Positions 61,145 to 64,000 of a stretch of 64,000 bases of DNA are shown piece by piece. Source of the DNA: Thermoplasmata archaeon UBA61 (lineage in GTDB: Archaea; Thermoplasmatota; Thermoplasmata; Lutacidiplasmatales; UBA184). Below the pieces are notes generated by a model. That model saw only the letters and a list, made by a program, of their open reading frames with translations. It was not told the origin of the DNA and ran no database searches. Position numbers and translations under genes: made by a program. The stretch spans positions 284,045-348,044 of the forward strand of contig DASW01000003.1 of NCBI GenBank assembly GCA_002503985.1. Direction: 5' to 3'. Numbering within the stretch: the first letter of the stretch is position 1; each line of letters begins with the position of its first letter.

Positions 61145-64000
61145 CTACCGCATCTCCTCGAGCTGCAAGCGCATGATCACGCCGAGGCTGATCAGCTCCT
61201 CCAGGAGGAGCTTGAACGAGTAGCTCATCTCGACCGGATAGATCGACGAGGTGTTCCCGCAGCTCGGGCAGCGCAGCGAGTTCGCGCGCGTGTCCGGGAT
61301 CGCGATGTGCCCGCACTCCGGGTTCCCGCAGACGTACTGGATCGTTCCGTCCGATTCGTCCAGCAACCGGTCCTTGATGACCATCGCGACGCCGTGGCCG
61401 ATCAGGCAGTCGCGTTCCATCTCTCCGAACCGTAGACCGCCCTGGCGCGAGCGACCCTCGGTCGGCTGCCGCGTCAGGATCTGGACCGGGCCGCGCGAGC
61501 GCATGTGCATCTTGCCCGCGACCATGTGGTGGAGCTTCTGGTAGTAGATCACGCCGATGAAGATCTCCGCCTCGAACCGGCGGCCCGTGAGCCCGTCGTA
61601 GAGCGTCTCGCGGCCTGAGGGGTGGAAGCCGAGCGCCTGGAGCCCTTCGCGCAGGGCCTCCTCACGCGCTCCCGAGAACGCCGTGCCGTCGATCGTGCGG
61701 CCCTCGAGCGCTCCGACCTTGCCGCCCAGCATCTCCAGGACGTGGGCGACGGTCATCCGGGACGGGATGGCGTGCGGGTTGATCAGCAGGTCCGGCGTGA
61801 TCCCGTCGCGCGTGAACGGAAGGTCCTCCGGCGGGACGATGAGCCCGATGACCCCCTTCTGGCCGTGACGGCTCGCGAACTTGTCGCCGAGCTCGGGGAC
61901 CCGCTGGTTGCGGACCTTGACCTTCACGAGCTTCGAGATGTTCTCGCCCTCGGTCAGGACGACGTTGTCGACCCAGCCGGATTCGCCGAAGCGGACCGTG
62001 ACGCTCGTCTCCCGCCGCTTCTGCGGCGTGAGCAGGTCGGTCTTCTCCTCGAGGAAGCGCGGCGGGCTCGTCTTGCCGACCAGCACGTCGCCCTCGGTCA
62101 CCTCGAGCTCGGGGAAGATGAGTCCGTCCTCGCCGAGGTTCCGGTAGGCCGTGTCGACGCGGGCTCCCGCGACGTCCGGCCGCGGGATCTCGAAGCGGTC
62201 CTCCTGGCCGCCAGGGTACTTGCGTTCCTCGCCGCGGTACGTTCGGAAGAACGAGGAGCGGCCGAGGCCGCGGTCGATCGCGCCCTTCGAGAAGACGAGG
62301 GCGTCCTGCATGTTGTATCCCTCGTAGGAGAGGACCGCGACCACGAAGTTCTGCCCGGCCGGCCGCTCGGTGAAGTGGACGTAGCGCATCGTCTGCGTCC
62401 GAAGGAGCGGGGCCTGCGGGTAGTGGAGGAGGTGGCCGCGGGTGTCCGGCCGCCGGCGGTAGTTGACCGACTCGACCCCGAGCGCCTGCTTCGCCATCCC
62501 CGACCCCATCGTGTTCCGCGGAGCGCTGTTGTGCTCCGGGTACGGGATCAGTCCGGTGCAGACTCCGAGGATCAGGTTCGGGTCGATCTCGAGGTGGGTG
62601 TGCCGCTCGGTGAGCAGGTTCGCCGTCGGGAACGTCCCGTGGCAGAAACCGCACTCCACCGTCGCCTGCTCGCCCTTGTCGCCCATCGAGGCCCAGCGGA
62701 CGTCGGAACGGCTGAGCGCCTTCTGGCACTTCGGGCAGCGGTCGGGGGAGACGTACGCGTCCACCGCGATGAGCGCGTCCTCCTCCTCTTCCGCGTCCGC
62801 CCACTCGATCTTCCCTTGGCGGACGAGGTCGCTGAACGAGAGCGTGCCTCGGCCGAGTTCGTCGAGGTCGGAGCGGGAAACGCGCGGGACGCCGTTCTTG
62901 ACGACCACGAGCGGTCGGCGGAGACGGCCGCCGTCACAGTGAACGATCACTTCGTTCATCTCGTCGTCGTAGCGGACGTTGATCTCGTACGTCTTGTCGC
63001 CGAGGGTCGGAGAGAGGGTCCCGGTCCGCCGGCGCTCGCGGATCTCCCGGACGAGCTCGAGGGGCTGGGAGTGAAGACCGACCAGGTTCCCGTTAACGTA
63101 GACGCGCGCCGCGCGCTTTCCGCGGGGCGCAGCGGACTCCTGGAAGACCTCGGGCCCGATCTCGCGGGTGTTGAGGTCCCGGAGGATGAGGGTGACCTCC
63201 TCCTCGTCGGTGCCCTCGCTCACGTCCACGCAGAGCGCGTAGTTCTTGACGAGACCGCAGTTCTGCCCTTCGGGCGTCTCGTTGGGGCAGAGACGGCCCC
63301 ACTGCGTCGGGTGCAGGTCGCGCGCCTCGAAGTGCGGCTGGCTCCTCGTGAGCGGGCTCGTGACGCGGCGCAGGTGGCTGATGGTCGACATGTGGCTCGT
63401 CCGGTCGAGCACCTGGCTCACCCCGGCGCGCCCGCCGACCCAGTTCCCCGTCGCCAGCGCGTGCACGAGCCGCTGCGTGAGCAGGTCCGGGCGGATCGCG
63501 CTCGCGATCCGAAGGTCCTTCTTGCGCGCGAACGACCGCTCGAGCTGGTACTTGAGGTCCTTGAGGAGGAGGGAGAACGCGACGCGGAACAGGTCCTCCA
63601 TGAGGTCTCCCGCGAGCTTGAGCCGCTTGTTCGCGTAGTGGTCCTTGTCGTCCTCGCCTCGGACCTTGAGGTGAAGCTCGAGGACCGTCCTCGCCATGCG
63701 CGCGAGGTAGAGCGCCTTCTTCAGACGGTCCGGCTTCGTGTCGCCGAGGTGTGGGAGGAGCGAGCGGTCGAGGATGCCGTCGACCTTGCGCTGCCGGTAC
63801 TCCTTCGCCTGGCCGGTCGCGAACTTCTTCTCGAGGAAGATGAGCGCGTCGTCCGTCGAAAGGACCCCCTCGGGGGGGTAGAGCTTCTTCGAGACGCACT
63901 CCTCGAGGTTGACGTTCAGAAGATGCTTCATCGTCTGGACGAACGGTTCGTCCAGCGGGAGGAGTTCGCCGAGGACGGCCTGGAAGATCTCCTCGTCGTT
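61145..64000 (-). CDS. rpo2: DNA-directed RNA polymerase subunit Rpo2 (B), 5' part beyond the window
   Basis: Second-largest polymerase subunit, cut by the window end. The frame is open from 61145 through base 64000 (952 codons visible, including 23 before the first internal ATG). Conserved blocks are TISHLRRVTSPLTRSQPHFEARDLHPTQWGRLCPNETPEGQNCGLVKN, EHNSAPRNTMGSGMAKQALG, GYNMQDALVFSKGAIDRGLG, GDKFASRHGQKGVIG, and the C-terminal RDCLIGHGVAM and zinc ribbon CGNPECG...CPSCGN. Both B'' and B' halves are in one chain. An extra four-cysteine segment (CPKC...CGFC) lies before THLEIDPNLILGVC. Confidence 0.97.
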   Translation of the reverse strand, partial: NDEEIFQAVLGELLPLDEPFVQTMKHLLNVNLEECVSKKLYPPEGVLSTDDALIFLEKKFATGQAKEYRQRKVDGILDRSLLPHLGDTKPDRLKKALYLARMARTVLELHLKVRGEDDKDHYANKRLKLAGDLMEDLFRVAFSLLLKDLKYQLERSFARKKDLRIASAIRPDLLTQRLVHALATGNWVGGRAGVSQVLDRTSHMSTISHLRRVTSPLTRSQPHFEARDLHPTQWGRLCPNETPEGQNCGLVKNYALCVDVSEGTDEEEVTLILRDLNTREIGPEVFQESAAPRGKRAARVYVNGNLVGLHSQPLELVREIRERRRTGTLSPTLGDKTYEINVRYDDEMNEVIVHCDGGRLRRPLVVVKNGVPRVSRSDLDELGRGTLSFSDLVRQGKIEWADAEEEEDALIAVDAYVSPDRCPKCQKALSRSDVRWASMGDKGEQATVECGFCHGTFPTANLLTERHTHLEIDPNLILGVCTGLIPYPEHNSAPRNTMGSGMAKQALGVESVNYRRRPDTRGHLLHYPQAPLLRTQTMRYVHFTERPAGQNFVVAVLSYEGYNMQDALVFSKGAIDRGLGRSSFFRTYRGEERKYPGGQEDRFEIPRPDVAGARVDTAYRNLGEDGLIFPELEVTEGDVLVGKTSPPRFLEEKTDLLTPQKRRETSVTVRFGESGWVDNVVLTEGENISKLVKVKVRNQRVPELGDKFASRHGQKGVIGLIVPPEDLPFTRDGITPDLLINPHAIPSRMTVAHVLEMLGGKVGALEGRTIDGTAFSGAREEALREGLQALGFHPSGRETLYDGLTGRRFEAEIFIGVIYYQKLHHMVAGKMHMRSRGPVQILTRQPTEGRSRQGGLRFGEMERDCLIGHGVAMVIKDRLLDESDGTIQYVCGNPECGHIAIPDTRANSLRCPSCGNTSSIYPVEMSYSFKLLLEELISLGVIMRLQLEEMR

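Noticed and set aside
58747..61176. 809-codon open frame opposite rpo1'
   Set aside because: Antisense shadow of a highly conserved polymerase gene; no domain-like features.

Overview
The window is GC-rich chromosomal DNA of an archaeon. The archaeal markers are TFB, Rpo1'/Rpo1''/Rpo2, archaeal NusA and L30e, PurP, PriL, RtcB, Csl4, Pth2, archaeal RibL/RibC and a tRNA-Leu with an anticodon-loop intron. A 16S rRNA gene with no 23S or tRNA beside it, an unsplit Rpo2, and two acid-type S53 peptidases beside large oligopeptide-uptake genes suggest a Thermoplasmatota-like lineage from an acidic habitat. That placement is inference; the 16S gene would settle it. No CRISPR array, insertion sequence, integrase or phage gene was seen, so this looks like core genome. 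Many genes have a TATA-like box centred about 26 bp before the start codon, often a GTG, which indicates leaderless transcripts; internal operon genes have Shine-Dalgarno motifs.

Layout. 1-9.1 kb: a truncated gene, purP, a PD-(D/E)XK nuclease with a cysteine cluster, TFB, a TrmB-like regulator, rps2, enolase, methylmalonyl-CoA epimerase and methylmalonyl-CoA mutase catalytic chain. 9-18.7 kb: pheS-pheT, a membrane-anchored S53 peptidase (frameshifted near its end), a GltD-like oxidoreductase, SRP54, a DUF1616-like protein and Pth2. 18.8-27.9 kb: an oligopeptide ABC transporter (two permeases, two ATPases), a small membrane protein and a very large anchored substrate-binding protein on the other strand. 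27.9-33.4 kb: rpe, DNA ligase, PRC-barrel protein, tRNA-Leu, a METTL5-like methyltransferase, Csl4 and an SHMT-like enzyme. 33.5-46.5 kb: a surface protein ending in a cytoplasmic-side C2H2 finger, an unassigned 550-bp gap, an AK6-like kinase, a CDP-alcohol phosphatidyltransferase, PriL, a site-2 protease, a 1300-residue S53/PKD protease, RtcB and two small membrane proteins.

46.5-51 kb: a four-gene biotin operon (birA, 12S-type carboxyltransferase, 5S-type carboxyltransferase, biotin carrier) with no biotin carboxylase. This is the subunit set of methylmalonyl-CoA:pyruvate transcarboxylase. With the mutase and epimerase at 7-9 kb it could form a Wood-Werkman-type link between succinyl-CoA, propionyl-CoA, pyruvate and oxaloacetate. 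51-53.6 kb: an SCP2-like small protein and the ribB-ribL-ribC-ribH riboflavin/FAD operon. 53.7-55.5 kb: 16S rRNA. 55.5-64 kb: a HAD hydrolase, then the RNA polymerase operon rpo2 (cut by the window end)-rpo1'-rpo1''-L30e-nusA.

The secreted S53 peptidases, site-2 protease, binding protein and ABC transporter suggest a peptide-scavenging heterotroph. The CoA/biotin enzymes would then handle propionyl- and methylmalonyl-CoA from amino-acid breakdown (inference).
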